Position numbers and translations under genes: made by a program. Positions 1 through 8,375 of a DNA stretch of 64,000 bases are shown here, in pieces; within the stretch, counting starts at the first letter, position 1; the number at the start of each line of letters is the position of its first letter. Source of the DNA: Lysinibacillus boronitolerans JCM 21713 = 10a = NBRC 103108 (GTDB taxonomy: Bacteria; Bacillota; Bacilli; Bacillales_A; Planococcaceae); assembly GCF_000772935.1 (NCBI RefSeq), contig NZ_JPVR01000075.1:62001-126000 (forward strand). Direction: 5' to 3'. Below the pieces are notes generated by a model. The model was not told where the DNA came from and did not search any database. It worked only from the letters and a program-made list of their open reading frames with translations.

Positions 1-1
1 A

Positions 2-565
2 GATATCGTGTTGTTAGCTGGGGATATCGTGGACGATGACCCGAAATGGTTTGTTCAAGAGGGTATGGCAGATGTCATGAAACAATTAACCTCTACATAC
101 GGAACATATGGTATATTAGGTAACCATGAATATTACGGGAAAAAAATTCCTGAATTTATTAAGGAAATGGAAAATGCCAATGTAAAAATGCTCCTAGATG
201 AAACAATTGTTATAGAAGATGCGTTTATATTAACAGGGCAAGAAGACAAAACGAATAAAGAAAGAAAAACACTTGAAGTACTAAAGCCTTCTGCAAACTT
301 ACCATGGCTTGTGATGAATCATACACCTGACGACTTGATTACGCCTTCTAAAATGGGCGTTGATTTACATATGTCTGGTCATACACACAAGGGACAACTG
401 TGGCCAAATCAGTATATAACAGCTCGTGTATTTGAACTAGATTATGGTTATAAGTTAAAGGAACAGATGCATACACTTGTTTCATCAGGCTATGGCTTCT
501 GGGGCCCACCGATGCGAATTGGCAGTAGATCAGAGCTTTGGGTAGTAGATATAAAATTTCAATAG
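2..565 (+). CDS. Calcineurin-like metallophosphoesterase, 5' end cut by window
   Basis: The reading frame is open from base 2, before any start codon, so the N-terminus lies outside the window. What remains carries the classic metal-binding blocks of the calcineurin-like phosphoesterase family: LLAGDIVDDD at the very start, GNHEYY about 35 residues later, NHTPDD, and SGHTHKGQ near the end. The first block (usually preceded by a DxH motif) is missing because of the cut. The C-terminal GYGFWGPPMRIGSRSEL pattern resembles the membrane-associated YkuE/YaeI type, which hydrolyses phosphoesters such as those on lipid-like substrates; that subfamily placement is an inference. It ends 103 bases before uppP on the same strand, with no obvious terminator between them, so co-transcription is possible. 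Confidence 0.85.
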   Translation, partial: DIVLLAGDIVDDDPKWFVQEGMADVMKQLTSTYGTYGILGNHEYYGKKIPEFIKEMENANVKMLLDETIVIEDAFILTGQEDKTNKERKTLEVLKPSANLPWLVMNHTPDDLITPSKMGVDLHMSGHTHKGQLWPNQYITARVFELDYGYKLKEQMHTLVSSGYGFWGPPMRIGSRSELWVVDIKFQ

Positions 566-668
566 TATGTGATAATCTAACAATGGCTTGTTAGGTGAAA
601 TGGCAGTAGTATATGAGAACGGAGTATTCTATAATAAGTGAGTATTTGATTAAAAAAGGTAAGGTGAC

Positions 669-1505
669 ATGGTGGAAATTATAGAGTTATTAAAAGCATT
701 AATATTGGGCTTTGTCGAAGGTATGACGGAATTTGCACCAGTATCTTCTACGGGTCATATGATTATCGTGGATGATATGTGGTTAAAGACAGAGGAGTTT
801 TTAGGGAAATATCCTGCCAACACATTTAAAATTGTTGTACAACTTGGGTCCATATTAGCGGTTATCGTAGTTATGTGGAAACGTATGTTAAGCTTAGTCG
901 GTTTATATAATATTGAAGGTCAAGCTAAGTCCATAAATGGCCGCTTTAACTTATTGCATGTTATTGTTGGGATGCTACCGGCAGTTGTCTTAGGTTTTGC
1001 ATTCAAGGATTTTATTGACGACCATCTTTTTAAAGTAGAGCATGTTGTTTATGCATTAGTGGCGGGAGCAATTCTAATGATTGCTGCAGATAAGTTAGCA
1101 CCTAGAAAACCAAAAGTAGATTCTTTAGATAAGATTTCCTATGGTTTAGCATTTAAGGTAGGGCTAGTACAATGCCTATCTCTATGGCCAGGTTTTTCTC
1201 GTTCAGGCGCAACTATTTCGGGTGGGGTACTATTTGGTATGAGTCATCGTGTTGCAGCTGATTTTACATTCATTATGGCTGTGCCAATCATGGCAGGAGC
1301 TAGCCTCGTATCCGTTTTGAAAAACTGGGATACTTTATCAATGGACTATTTCGGTTTTTATGCTGTCGGATTTATTAGTTCGTTCGTCTTTGCATTACTG
1401 TCCATTAAGTTTTTCTTAGCACTTATTTCAAAGGTAAAATTAATGCCTTTTGCAATTTATCGTTTAGTTTTAGCCGCAGTTCTTTGCGTTATTATTTTCA
1501 TGTAA
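669..1505 (+). CDS. uppP: Undecaprenyl-diphosphatase UppP (BacA)
   Basis: A 278-residue integral membrane protein that dephosphorylates undecaprenyl diphosphate so that the lipid carrier for peptidoglycan and wall polymers can be reused; excess enzyme gives bacitracin resistance. The family signatures are both present: GFVEGMTEFAPVSSTGH near residues 14-30, with the catalytic glutamate pair region, and PGFSRSGATISGG near residue 175, with the catalytic arginine and serine. Multiple hydrophobic segments fit the known polytopic fold and the length is normal. The ATG at 669 follows AAGGTGA closely; the GTG at 672 is an alternative with slightly better spacing. A strong terminator follows. Confidence 0.95.
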   Translation: MVEIIELLKALILGFVEGMTEFAPVSSTGHMIIVDDMWLKTEEFLGKYPANTFKIVVQLGSILAVIVVMWKRMLSLVGLYNIEGQAKSINGRFNLLHVIVGMLPAVVLGFAFKDFIDDHLFKVEHVVYALVAGAILMIAADKLAPRKPKVDSLDKISYGLAFKVGLVQCLSLWPGFSRSGATISGGVLFGMSHRVAADFTFIMAVPIMAGASLVSVLKNWDTLSMDYFGFYAVGFISSFVFALLSIKFFLALISKVKLMPFAIYRLVLAAVLCVIIFM

Positions 1506-1511
1506 ACAATA

Positions 1512-1548
1512 AGCCACGCTTCTTCTTCAAGAAGCAGTGGCTTTTTTT
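1512..1548 (+). terminator. Rho-independent terminator after uppP
   Basis: Inverted repeat AGCCAC-GCTTCTT / AAGAAGC-A-GTGGCT with a short loop, followed directly by a run of seven T. One unpaired A interrupts the stem. Confidence 0.9.
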
Positions 1549-1603
1549 GCGTTAAATTTATTGAATCCTCCATCCATTTTTTCATTAAAGTGAAAGAAAG
1601 TGA

Positions 1604-1625
1604 GTATAAAGAATCATCTTTATAC
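1604..1625. repeat. Perfect 9-bp dyad in the hemAT upstream region
   Basis: GTATAAAGA-atca-TCTTTATAC, a perfect inverted repeat with a 4-base loop lying about 50 bases upstream of the candidate hemAT promoter. There is no T-run after it, so it is more likely a protein-binding site than a terminator. No regulator can be assigned. Confidence 0.5.
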
Positions 1626-1674
1626 ATAAAATAATAGCAAATTATAATAATATTAGACATCATTTACCTATATA

Positions 1675-1704
1675 TTGTTCATTTATCTGTTTTGAGATTA
1701 TAAT
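1675..1704 (+). promoter_or_regulatory. Candidate sigma-A promoter for hemAT
   Basis: TTGTTC (-35), 18-base spacer, TATAAT (-10). It lies about 100 bases before the hemAT start. The -10 is a perfect consensus; the -35 matches at three to four positions. A chemotaxis sigma-D promoter was looked for and not seen. Confidence 0.5.
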
Positions 1705-1800
1705 TGATACATAAAGTGTCTAATTATATGTTGTTTTATAATGAAAAATAGGAATATAGACTTAGTTAAATATATATGATTAAAATATGAGGTGGAGAAA

Positions 1801-3093
1801 ATGTTTCAACTTATCAATAGATCTAAGAAAAATACAATTGAAATAAGCAATGAAACAACTTTCGGTATTTTTATAGAAGATCCAGACCGTTTACTACAAT
1901 TAAATCTTGTAGGGTTAAGTGTTCATGATCTTCAGCTGATTAGTAGTTTAAAACCATATGTAGAAAGAAATGTAGTAGAAGTGGTAGGGGCATTTTATCA
2001 TGCAATAGAAAGTGTTCCTTCCTTACAAAAGGTTATTCAATCAAATAGCTCCAGCGAACGTCTACGTCAAACATTACGTCATCATATTATTGAAATGTTT
2101 GAGGGGCGAATAGATGAAGCCTTTTTAGAGAAGCGGAGACGTGTGGCAAAAATGCATGTAAAGATTAATTTATATCCGAAGTGGTATTTAGCTGCTTTTC
2201 AAATTCTTGAGAAATCACTTCGCAAAATAGTCTATGAGCTTCGATTACCAAAGGGTGAGGAAGAGAAGTTTTGTGATGCTATCAGTAAAATATGTAATTT
2301 TGAACAACAAATCGTTTTAGAAGAATACGATAACTATGCAAGCATACTAATTGAGGAACAACGCAATAATGTTAGGGATCATGTAAAGGATATTATAGGC
2401 GGAATTTCTACGCAATTAGAAGTTCAATCTCAAACTACGACTGAAACAGTAACAGAGCTTGTCTATAGCGCAAAGCGTGTCAACGCTTTCTTGAAGGAAA
2501 GTGTATATGAGGCTGAATCTATGCAAAAAGTGTCTAGTGAAGGTTATACTAAAATAATATCTATTGATGAGCAAACAGGGAAGATTCATCACAAGACCGT
2601 TGAAATGGCAAATATGGTGGAGCAATTAGATGCATCTTCTTCGAAAATAAATGCCGTTGTAGAAATTGTGAAAAGTATTTCTGGGCAAACAAATTTACTT
2701 GCGTTAAACTCTGCGATTGAGGCAGCACGTGCTGGTGAGCATGGTAAAGGCTTTGCAGTTGTTGCAAACGAAGTACGCAAGCTTGCGGATCAAACGAAAA
2801 GCTCTGTTGAACAGATTGCTGAGTTAATCATGACGTCAAATGGTATTACAACTCAAGTTGTACAAGCTATTCAGGACATACAGGAGCTTGTGAATAGTAG
2901 TATCGAACGTAATGCTGAATCTCTAAAAGCATTTGATGCGATTTCTGGCTCTGTAGAGGATTCGATCTCTAATTTTCAAAAGGTTGGTAATCAAGTATCT
3001 GAACTGGCTACTATTATTGAATCGATTGGTGAATCTTCGGAAGAATTAGAGAGAGTGGCGAATCGCTTAAATACAACAATTAGAGAGTTTTAA
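1801..3093 (+). CDS. hemAT: Haem-based aerotaxis transducer HemAT (globin-coupled MCP)
   Basis: A soluble 430-residue oxygen sensor: an N-terminal globin-coupled sensor domain (about residues 30-180) joined to a methyl-accepting signalling domain (about 225-430) that controls CheA. The block AKMHVKINLYPKWYLAAFQ contains the expected proximal haem histidine. The MCP hairpin tip reads QTNLLALNSAIEAARAGEHG and continues GKGFAVVANEVRKLADQT, the near-invariant CheA/CheW contact region. No membrane segment is present, as in B. subtilis HemAT (432 residues). The open frame extends back to a GTG at 1792, but the ribosome site GAGGTGGAG overlaps that codon and is properly spaced from the ATG at 1801, which I chose. 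The gene stands alone between two terminators. Confidence 0.93.
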   Translation: MFQLINRSKKNTIEISNETTFGIFIEDPDRLLQLNLVGLSVHDLQLISSLKPYVERNVVEVVGAFYHAIESVPSLQKVIQSNSSSERLRQTLRHHIIEMFEGRIDEAFLEKRRRVAKMHVKINLYPKWYLAAFQILEKSLRKIVYELRLPKGEEEKFCDAISKICNFEQQIVLEEYDNYASILIEEQRNNVRDHVKDIIGGISTQLEVQSQTTTETVTELVYSAKRVNAFLKESVYEAESMQKVSSEGYTKIISIDEQTGKIHHKTVEMANMVEQLDASSSKINAVVEIVKSISGQTNLLALNSAIEAARAGEHGKGFAVVANEVRKLADQTKSSVEQIAELIMTSNGITTQVVQAIQDIQELVNSSIERNAESLKAFDAISGSVEDSISNFQKVGNQVSELATIIESIGESSEELERVANRLNTTIREF

Positions 3094-3104
3094 AAGAAAC
3101 ATAG

Positions 3105-3133
3105 CTATGCATTCTATTTATGCATAGTTTTTT
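3105..3133 (+). terminator. Terminator after hemAT
   Basis: CTATGCAT-loop of 7-ATGCATAG stem (8 bp) followed by six T. Confidence 0.85.
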
Positions 3134-3308
3134 AGTATGTGAATTAGGATGAAAGGTCTTATTTTATGGATGAATCAACTAATAGGCTGATGAAATAGCT
3201 AATAACAAATTTTATAGAAAGAGGAAGACTACAAAACCCTAGAAAATGCTTGTTTTAAGTGTTACGCTATAGGCGAATTAGGGAATTGAGTAGAGGGGTG
3301 TTTGGAGC

Positions 3309-4271
3309 ATGAAAAAGAAATTATTTATAGCACGTAAGTTTCCTGCACATATTGTTGAACTATTACAGGAGTTTTATGAAATCTCACAGTGGGATGAGGA
3401 AGAGATTGTGATCCCACGTGAAAAATTACTAGCAGCTGTCGCTGACTGTGAGGTACTGTGGGTAACGTTAGCCGACCAAGTAGATGAAGAATTACTTTCA
3501 CATGCACCCAACTTAAAATTAGTGACGAATTTAGCAGTTGGATATAATAATATCGATGTGAAGGCTTTAAAAAAACGAGGCATTATGGCGACAAATACGC
3601 CGGGTGTTTTAACGAATACAACTGCAGATTTAGTATTTGGCTTACTGCTTGCAACTGCCCGTAGAATTCCAGAAAGTGAAAGATATTTACGTGAGGGCAA
3701 ATGGAAAAGCTGGTATCCAATGCAATTGGTTGGCAAGGATGTTTCAGGAGCCACAATTGGCATTATTGGCATGGGGAGAATTGGCCAAGCCGTTGCTAGA
3801 AGAGCAAAAGGTTTTGATATGAAAATCTTGTATAATAATCGCAGACGTCGTCATGAAGCGGAAGAAATGTATGGCTTCCAGTATGTTTCACTGGAGGATC
3901 TATTAAAACAATCCGATTTTGTTGTGATCATGACACCTTATAATAGTGATACGGAAGGACTTATTGGAGCGCGGGAACTTGCATTGATGAAAGAAGATGC
4001 GGTATTAATTAATGCCTCACGAGGTGGAATTATTGATGAGGGTGCGCTATACGATGTTCTTAAAAATGGGAAGCTTTGGGCTGCAGGACTAGATGTGTTT
4101 GAACAAGAGCCGATTGCGATGGATCATCCCTTATTAACACTTCCAAATGTAGTAGCTCTGCCACATATCGGTAGCGCGTCATTAGAAACGAGAACAGCTA
4201 TGCTAATGTTAAATGTAAAAGCTTTGACTGCTTATGGACAAGGCAAGGCAATATCCAATCGAATTGATTAA
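3309..4271 (+). CDS. D-2-hydroxyacid dehydrogenase (glyoxylate/hydroxypyruvate reductase type)
   Basis: A 320-residue NAD(P)-dependent dehydrogenase that interconverts 2-oxoacids and D-2-hydroxyacids in the cytoplasm. The nucleotide-binding Rossmann motif is GIIGMGRIGQAVARRAKGF (about residues 152-170). Catalytic-domain signatures follow: NASRGGIIDEGAL with the catalytic arginine, GLDVFEQEP with the glutamate, and LPHIGSAS with the catalytic histidine. Length and motif order match the GhrB/YvcT group, so glyoxylate, hydroxypyruvate or 2-ketogluconate are likely substrates; the sequence does not decide which. The start ATG at 3309 follows GTTTGGAG. It is a single-gene unit closed by a bidirectional terminator shared with the convergent AIM24-family gene. 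Confidence 0.88.
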   Translation: MKKKLFIARKFPAHIVELLQEFYEISQWDEEEIVIPREKLLAAVADCEVLWVTLADQVDEELLSHAPNLKLVTNLAVGYNNIDVKALKKRGIMATNTPGVLTNTTADLVFGLLLATARRIPESERYLREGKWKSWYPMQLVGKDVSGATIGIIGMGRIGQAVARRAKGFDMKILYNNRRRRHEAEEMYGFQYVSLEDLLKQSDFVVIMTPYNSDTEGLIGARELALMKEDAVLINASRGGIIDEGALYDVLKNGKLWAAGLDVFEQEPIAMDHPLLTLPNVVALPHIGSASLETRTAMLMLNVKALTAYGQGKAISNRID

Positions 4272-4276
4272 AAAGA

Positions 4277-4311
4277 GGAGCATATCGGTGAAAGATATGC
4301 TCCATTTTTTT
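4277..4311. terminator. Bidirectional terminator between convergent genes
   Basis: GGAGCATATC-ggtgaaa-GATATGCTCC, a perfect 10-bp stem, with ATTTTTTT on the plus side and CTTTTTAA on the minus side. It closes both the dehydrogenase gene and the minus-strand AIM24-family gene, whose stop codon touches the T-run. Confidence 0.9.
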
Positions 4312-5110
4312 ATCTATTGAATAAATCGAATAAGCCGCCGATACCGCCTTCACCTTTTGATTGACCGCCTCCGCCTTGCGAAATAGGGGCAGCTGCAAAG
4401 ACACGACTGGCTAAACGGCTAAATGGTAATGATTGTACCCACACTGTTCCAGGACCACGTAATGTAGCAAAGAAGATTCCTTCGCCTCCAAACAGTGCTG
4501 TTTTTACGCCTCCAACCATTTCAATATCGTAATCCACATTGGATGTCATTGCTACAAGACATCCTGTATCCACACGTAAAACTTCACCCGGTTGTAATGT
4601 TTTTTCATGAATGGCTCCTCCTGCATGCACAAACGCCATGCCGTCACCTTCTAGCTTTTGCATAATGAAACCTTCACCACCAAAGAAGCCTACTCCAATT
4701 TTTTTCTGAAATTCAACGCCAACAGAAACACCTTTAGCAGCAGCTAAGAATGCATCTTTTTGACAGATAATTTTACCGTTTAATTGGCTTAAATCCATTG
4801 GAATAATCTTCCCTGGGTATGGTGAAGCGAAATAAACATGTTTTTTACCTGAGCCAACGTTTGTAAATGTTGTCATGAATAAGCTTTCCCCTGTTATTAG
4901 CCGTTTCCCTGCACCTAATAATTTCCCCATTAGACCACTTTGTGAGCCACCTCGTGAGCCGTCACCAAAAATAGTTTCCATATGGATCGAATCATCCATC
5001 ATCATTAACGCACCTGCTTCTGCAACAACTGTTTCCTGAGGGTCAAGCTCAACTTGCACATATTGCATGTCGTCACCAAATAACTTGTAGTCAATTTCAT
5101 GATTATTCAT
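4310..5110 (-). CDS. AIM24 / TIGR00266 family protein
   Basis: A 266-residue protein of the TIGR00266 (AIM24, formerly DUF124) family. The family has a repeated beta-strand TRAP-like fold and no firmly established bacterial function. Recognisable family segments are AEAGALMMMDDSIHMET near residue 30, GESLFMTTFTN near 75, and the glycine-rich pair GVGFFGGEGFIMQKLEGDG and FGGEGIFFATLRGPGTVW. The C-terminus is an unusual glycine-rich tail (QGGGGQSKGEGGIGGLFD). No signal peptide or membrane helix is seen. The ATG at 5110 follows GGAGGAA at good spacing. Neighbours give no functional clue. Confidence 0.85.
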   Translation of the reverse strand: MNNHEIDYKLFGDDMQYVQVELDPQETVVAEAGALMMMDDSIHMETIFGDGSRGGSQSGLMGKLLGAGKRLITGESLFMTTFTNVGSGKKHVYFASPYPGKIIPMDLSQLNGKIICQKDAFLAAAKGVSVGVEFQKKIGVGFFGGEGFIMQKLEGDGMAFVHAGGAIHEKTLQPGEVLRVDTGCLVAMTSNVDYDIEMVGGVKTALFGGEGIFFATLRGPGTVWVQSLPFSRLASRVFAAAPISQGGGGQSKGEGGIGGLFDLFNR

Positions 5111-5329
5111 AAAGGGATTCCTCCAAAAATAAATTTAATGATATTGTATACGATTATAAGCTGCATTGGTTTCAATAGAAAATTAAATATTTTAGAAAAA
5201 AAGGGAATTAGTTAGAAAATGTCGAATATAAAAAACTAGAATGTGTATTATTTATTTTCATTTAACTAAGGGTATTGTGAATATACATAACCCTAAGAGG
5301 CTTCTAAATTAAGAAGCCATCCTCTATAT

Positions 5330-5551
5330 GGAGGCAATGAAGTTAAGTGGAAATAAAGCCTCTGGCAGTTGTCACCGATTATTATTGAAATGCTAGTATT
5401 ACAAGGTGTGGTGTATATTGAAAATTCGGAATTTTGACATATTTTATCTCCGCTCACTCCAAGATTCCTAATGAGACATTTTTTCTTTTGGTGGGGAGCA
5501 ACTATTGATGTATGGAGATAAAGCCACTGGTAGCTGTCACGAATAGTGAAG
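5330..5551. repeat. Intergenic stretch with two diverged direct-repeat units
   Basis: The 580 bases between the AIM24-family gene and the next operon hold no convincing gene. A unit at about 5330-5384 recurs at about 5494-5551; the best-conserved cores (5348-5375 and 5513-5540) match at 24 of 28 bases and are 165 bases apart. Just upstream, 5299-5318 forms a 7-bp hairpin (GGCTTCT/AGAAGCC) without a T-run. A 100-codon minus-strand frame crosses both units, which are in the same phase, but it starts with TTG and lacks a ribosome site. The stretch may be a decayed gene or a structured repeat. Confidence 0.55.
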
Positions 5552-5688
5552 CGTGCAAGCACATTCCACTGCTCGGACACAATTTCCAAAGGCAAAATGG
5601 ATTCTGGTTAAATTCATAGACTTATACCTATGGAATACGACTGGTACAACAGCTGAGGCATCATAGAGTATTTCAGGGGGTGTATGTA

Positions 5689-7167
5689 GTGGAGATTAAA
5701 AACTATATCGGTGGTAAATGGATCACACATTCACATTTACAAAGTATAGCAGTGACGAACCCTGCAAACGGTGAGCAGCTTGCTACCATTCCACGCTCTA
5801 CTTCGAATGAGGTAGGCGAGGCTGTAGCTGCTGCTAAACAAGCACAAAAGAGCTGGGCACTTATACCAGCACCAAAACGTGCAGATTATTTATATGCCAT
5901 CGGTCAAAAAATGAAAGAAAAAAAAGAACATTTGGCGACCGTTTTAACAAAAGAGATGGGCAAGGTCATTGAAGAGGCTAGAGGAGAAGTCCAAGAAGGA
6001 ATTGATATGGCATACTATATGGCTGGTGAAGGACGTAGATTGTTTGGTGAAACAACACCGTCTGAGCTTGCCAATAAATTTGCTATGAGTGTAAGGGCAC
6101 CTATAGGCGTAGTAGCACTCATTACACCTTGGAATTTCCCTGTTGCTATCGCCACGTGGAAGTCATTTCCTGCCATTGTAGCAGGGAATACATTCATTTG
6201 GAAACCGTCTAATGAGACTCCAATGATGGCCTATGAAATGGGTAAAATTTTTGAGGAAGTAGGCTTACCTGATGGTGTTGCTAATATCGTATTTGGTACA
6301 GGACCTACAGTAGGTACAGCATTAATTGAACATCCTGACGTCAAAGTTATTTCATTTACAGGTTCTACAACAACTGGCAGTAAAGTAGCTGAACTTGGCG
6401 GGAAACATTTGAAAAAGGTTTCTTTAGAGATGGGTGGAAAAAATGCTGTTATTGTCATGAATGATGCGGATTTACAGCTAGCTACAGAGGGGATTTTATG
6501 GAGCGCATTTGGTACTGCTGGGCAAAGGTGTACAGCATGTAGTCGAGTCATTGTGCATAAAGATGTAAAAGAACAATTAGAAAAACGTCTCTTAGATGAA
6601 ATGCAAAAGCTCACAATTGGGGATGGTCTAGATGAGGGAGTTAAAATCGGGCCAGTGATTAATAAAGCAGCATTGGAAAAAATTAATCACTATGTACAAA
6701 TAGGTAAACAAGAGGGTGCTACATTATTAGCAGGTGGCAGGATATTAAATGAACCACCTTATGATAAGGGGTTCTATTATGAGCCAACATTGTTTACGAA
6801 TGTGAAGCCTGACATGATTATTGCCCAAGAAGAAATCTTTGGTCCAGTCGTATCTCTAATTGAAGTGGCAAGTTTGGAAGAAGCAATTGAAGTAAATAAT
6901 GGTGTGAAATTTGGCTTATCTAGCTCAATATTCTCACAAGATGTCAATACAATTTTCCGCGCACAACGTGATTTAGACACAGGTATTGTTTATGTAAATG
7001 CTGGCACAACAGGTGCTGAAATCCATTTGCCATTTGGAGGTACTAAAGGGACAGGAAATGGTCACCGCGATTCAGGTGTAGCAGCCCTAGATGTATACAC
7101 AGAGTGGAAAAGTATTTATGTAGACTACAGCGGTAAATTACAAAGAGCACAAATCGATACAGAGTAA
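5689..7167 (+). CDS. Aldehyde dehydrogenase, probably 2-aminoadipate semialdehyde dehydrogenase
   Basis: A 492-residue NAD(P)-dependent aldehyde dehydrogenase. Visible features: the substrate/cofactor region TPWNFPVAIATWK, the catalytic glutamate in SLEMGGKNAVIV, the catalytic cysteine in GTAGQRCTACSR, and QEEIFGPVVSLIEV near the C-terminus. The gene directly downstream encodes a lysine 6-dehydrogenase whose product is 2-aminoadipate 6-semialdehyde (in equilibrium with piperideine-6-carboxylate), so oxidation of that aldehyde to 2-aminoadipate is the likely reaction; this rests on context. The frame reaches a GTG at 5680, but the ribosome site AGGGGGTG covers that codon. The GTG at 5689 has correct spacing and gives MEIKNYIGGKW, a normal family N-terminus. 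First gene of a three-gene operon. Confidence 0.88.
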   Translation: MEIKNYIGGKWITHSHLQSIAVTNPANGEQLATIPRSTSNEVGEAVAAAKQAQKSWALIPAPKRADYLYAIGQKMKEKKEHLATVLTKEMGKVIEEARGEVQEGIDMAYYMAGEGRRLFGETTPSELANKFAMSVRAPIGVVALITPWNFPVAIATWKSFPAIVAGNTFIWKPSNETPMMAYEMGKIFEEVGLPDGVANIVFGTGPTVGTALIEHPDVKVISFTGSTTTGSKVAELGGKHLKKVSLEMGGKNAVIVMNDADLQLATEGILWSAFGTAGQRCTACSRVIVHKDVKEQLEKRLLDEMQKLTIGDGLDEGVKIGPVINKAALEKINHYVQIGKQEGATLLAGGRILNEPPYDKGFYYEPTLFTNVKPDMIIAQEEIFGPVVSLIEVASLEEAIEVNNGVKFGLSSSIFSQDVNTIFRAQRDLDTGIVYVNAGTTGAEIHLPFGGTKGTGNGHRDSGVAALDVYTEWKSIYVDYSGKLQRAQIDTE

Positions 7168-7193
7168 CAGATCAACGAAAGGGGATGTTCTTG

Positions 7194-8366
7194 ATGAAAG
7201 TTGTTGTATTAGGTGCAGGTTTAATGGGGAAAGAGGTAGCTCGTGATTTAATAAAAAACGATAAAGTGGAGCGTGTGTATTTAGGTGATATCGATGTAAA
7301 AGTTGCACAGGACTTTGTAGATACGCTAGATACGAATAAGGTAGAAGTGGTAGAACTACACGCAGAACGTGACGATTCATTAATGAACGTTATTTCGAAG
7401 GGGGATGTTGCCGTCAATGCATTGTTTTATTCGTTCAATGAGCGAGTAGCAAGAGCAGCTATTGAGGCAGGTGTCCATTCCGTCGATTTAGGTGGTCATA
7501 TCGGTGGCGTTACAGAGAAGATACTAGATTTACATGAGGAAGCAAAGGCAAAGGGTGTTACAATTATCCCTGATTTAGGTGTTGCTCCCGGCATGGTCAA
7601 TATTCTAGCGGGCTATGGTGCTTCAAAATTAGACGAAGTAGAATCTATTAAACTATTTGTTGGTGGTATTCCAACTGAACCAAAGCCTCCACTTCATTAT
7701 ACACGCGTATTTTCTTTAGATGGCGTATTCGATCATTATACTGAGCCTTCAAAAACGATTCAGAAGGGCAAGCTTGAAGAAGTTCCATCCCTATCAGGCG
7801 TTGAACCTATTTATTTTGATGATTTTGGTGTGCTTGAGGCATTTTATACATCTGGTGGTATCTCCACATTGTATAAGACATTCCCGAATGTCCGCACATT
7901 AGAATATAAAACCATTCGTTATAAAGGCCATGCTGAGAAATTTAAACTTTTAGCTGATTTAGGTTTCCTTGATTCTGCAAATAAGGTAGAAGTGGATAAC
8001 CAAGAAGTACCTGTTCGTGCAGTCGTACGAGAGGCACTCAAAAAGAAACTAGAATTAGGCACAAAACCTGATGCTGTATTGTTACGTGTTATTGTGGCTG
8101 GTGAAAAAGCCCAGCAGCAGGTGACATATGAATATGAAATGGTTGTACGTAAGGATATGACAATTAATGAAACAGCTATGGCGCGTGCTACCGCAAATAC
8201 AATTTCAGTTGTAGCACAGATGATTGGTGCGGGTGCTATTACAGAGCATGGTGTATTCCCGCCTGAAGCAATCGTGCCAGGTGATACGTATATTGAAGAG
8301 ATGGCAAAACGCGGCGTGGTGATTAAAGAGACATCACATAAATCTGCTATGATTGTGAAATGGTAG
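7194..8366 (+). CDS. lysDH: Lysine 6-dehydrogenase (saccharopine dehydrogenase-like fold)
   Basis: A 390-residue enzyme that I recognise as closely matching Geobacillus lysine 6-dehydrogenase (EC 1.4.1.18), which oxidatively deaminates the epsilon-amino group of L-lysine with NAD. The shared segments are VVLGAGLMGKEVARDL at the N-terminus (dinucleotide binding), VNALFYSFNE, GVHSVDLGGHIGG, TIIPDLGVAPGM, GGIPTEPKPPLHY, TSGGISTL, LEYKTIRYKGHAEK and FPPEAIVPGD. The frame opens at an ATG at 7185, but AAAGGGGA abuts it; the ATG at 7194 is the properly spaced start and begins directly with the Rossmann strand. It lies 26 bases after the aldehyde dehydrogenase and 9 bases before the acyl-CoA dehydrogenase, so the three are co-transcribed. 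Confidence 0.9.
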   Translation: MKVVVLGAGLMGKEVARDLIKNDKVERVYLGDIDVKVAQDFVDTLDTNKVEVVELHAERDDSLMNVISKGDVAVNALFYSFNERVARAAIEAGVHSVDLGGHIGGVTEKILDLHEEAKAKGVTIIPDLGVAPGMVNILAGYGASKLDEVESIKLFVGGIPTEPKPPLHYTRVFSLDGVFDHYTEPSKTIQKGKLEEVPSLSGVEPIYFDDFGVLEAFYTSGGISTLYKTFPNVRTLEYKTIRYKGHAEKFKLLADLGFLDSANKVEVDNQEVPVRAVVREALKKKLELGTKPDAVLLRVIVAGEKAQQQVTYEYEMVVRKDMTINETAMARATANTISVVAQMIGAGAITEHGVFPPEAIVPGDTYIEEMAKRGVVIKETSHKSAMIVKW

Positions 8367-8375
8367 GTGCTGACC

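Noticed and set aside
3374-3772. 132-codon minus-strand frame inside the D-2-hydroxyacid dehydrogenase gene
   Set aside because: Entirely antisense to a gene with intact motifs; no ribosome site.
5293-5595. 100-codon minus-strand frame across the direct repeats
   Set aside because: It starts at a TTG without a ribosome site and matches no family I know; kept only as a repeat region.
5640-5688. Possible sigma-54 promoter before the lysine operon (TGGTAC)
   Set aside because: The GC element expected 10 bases after GG is absent.
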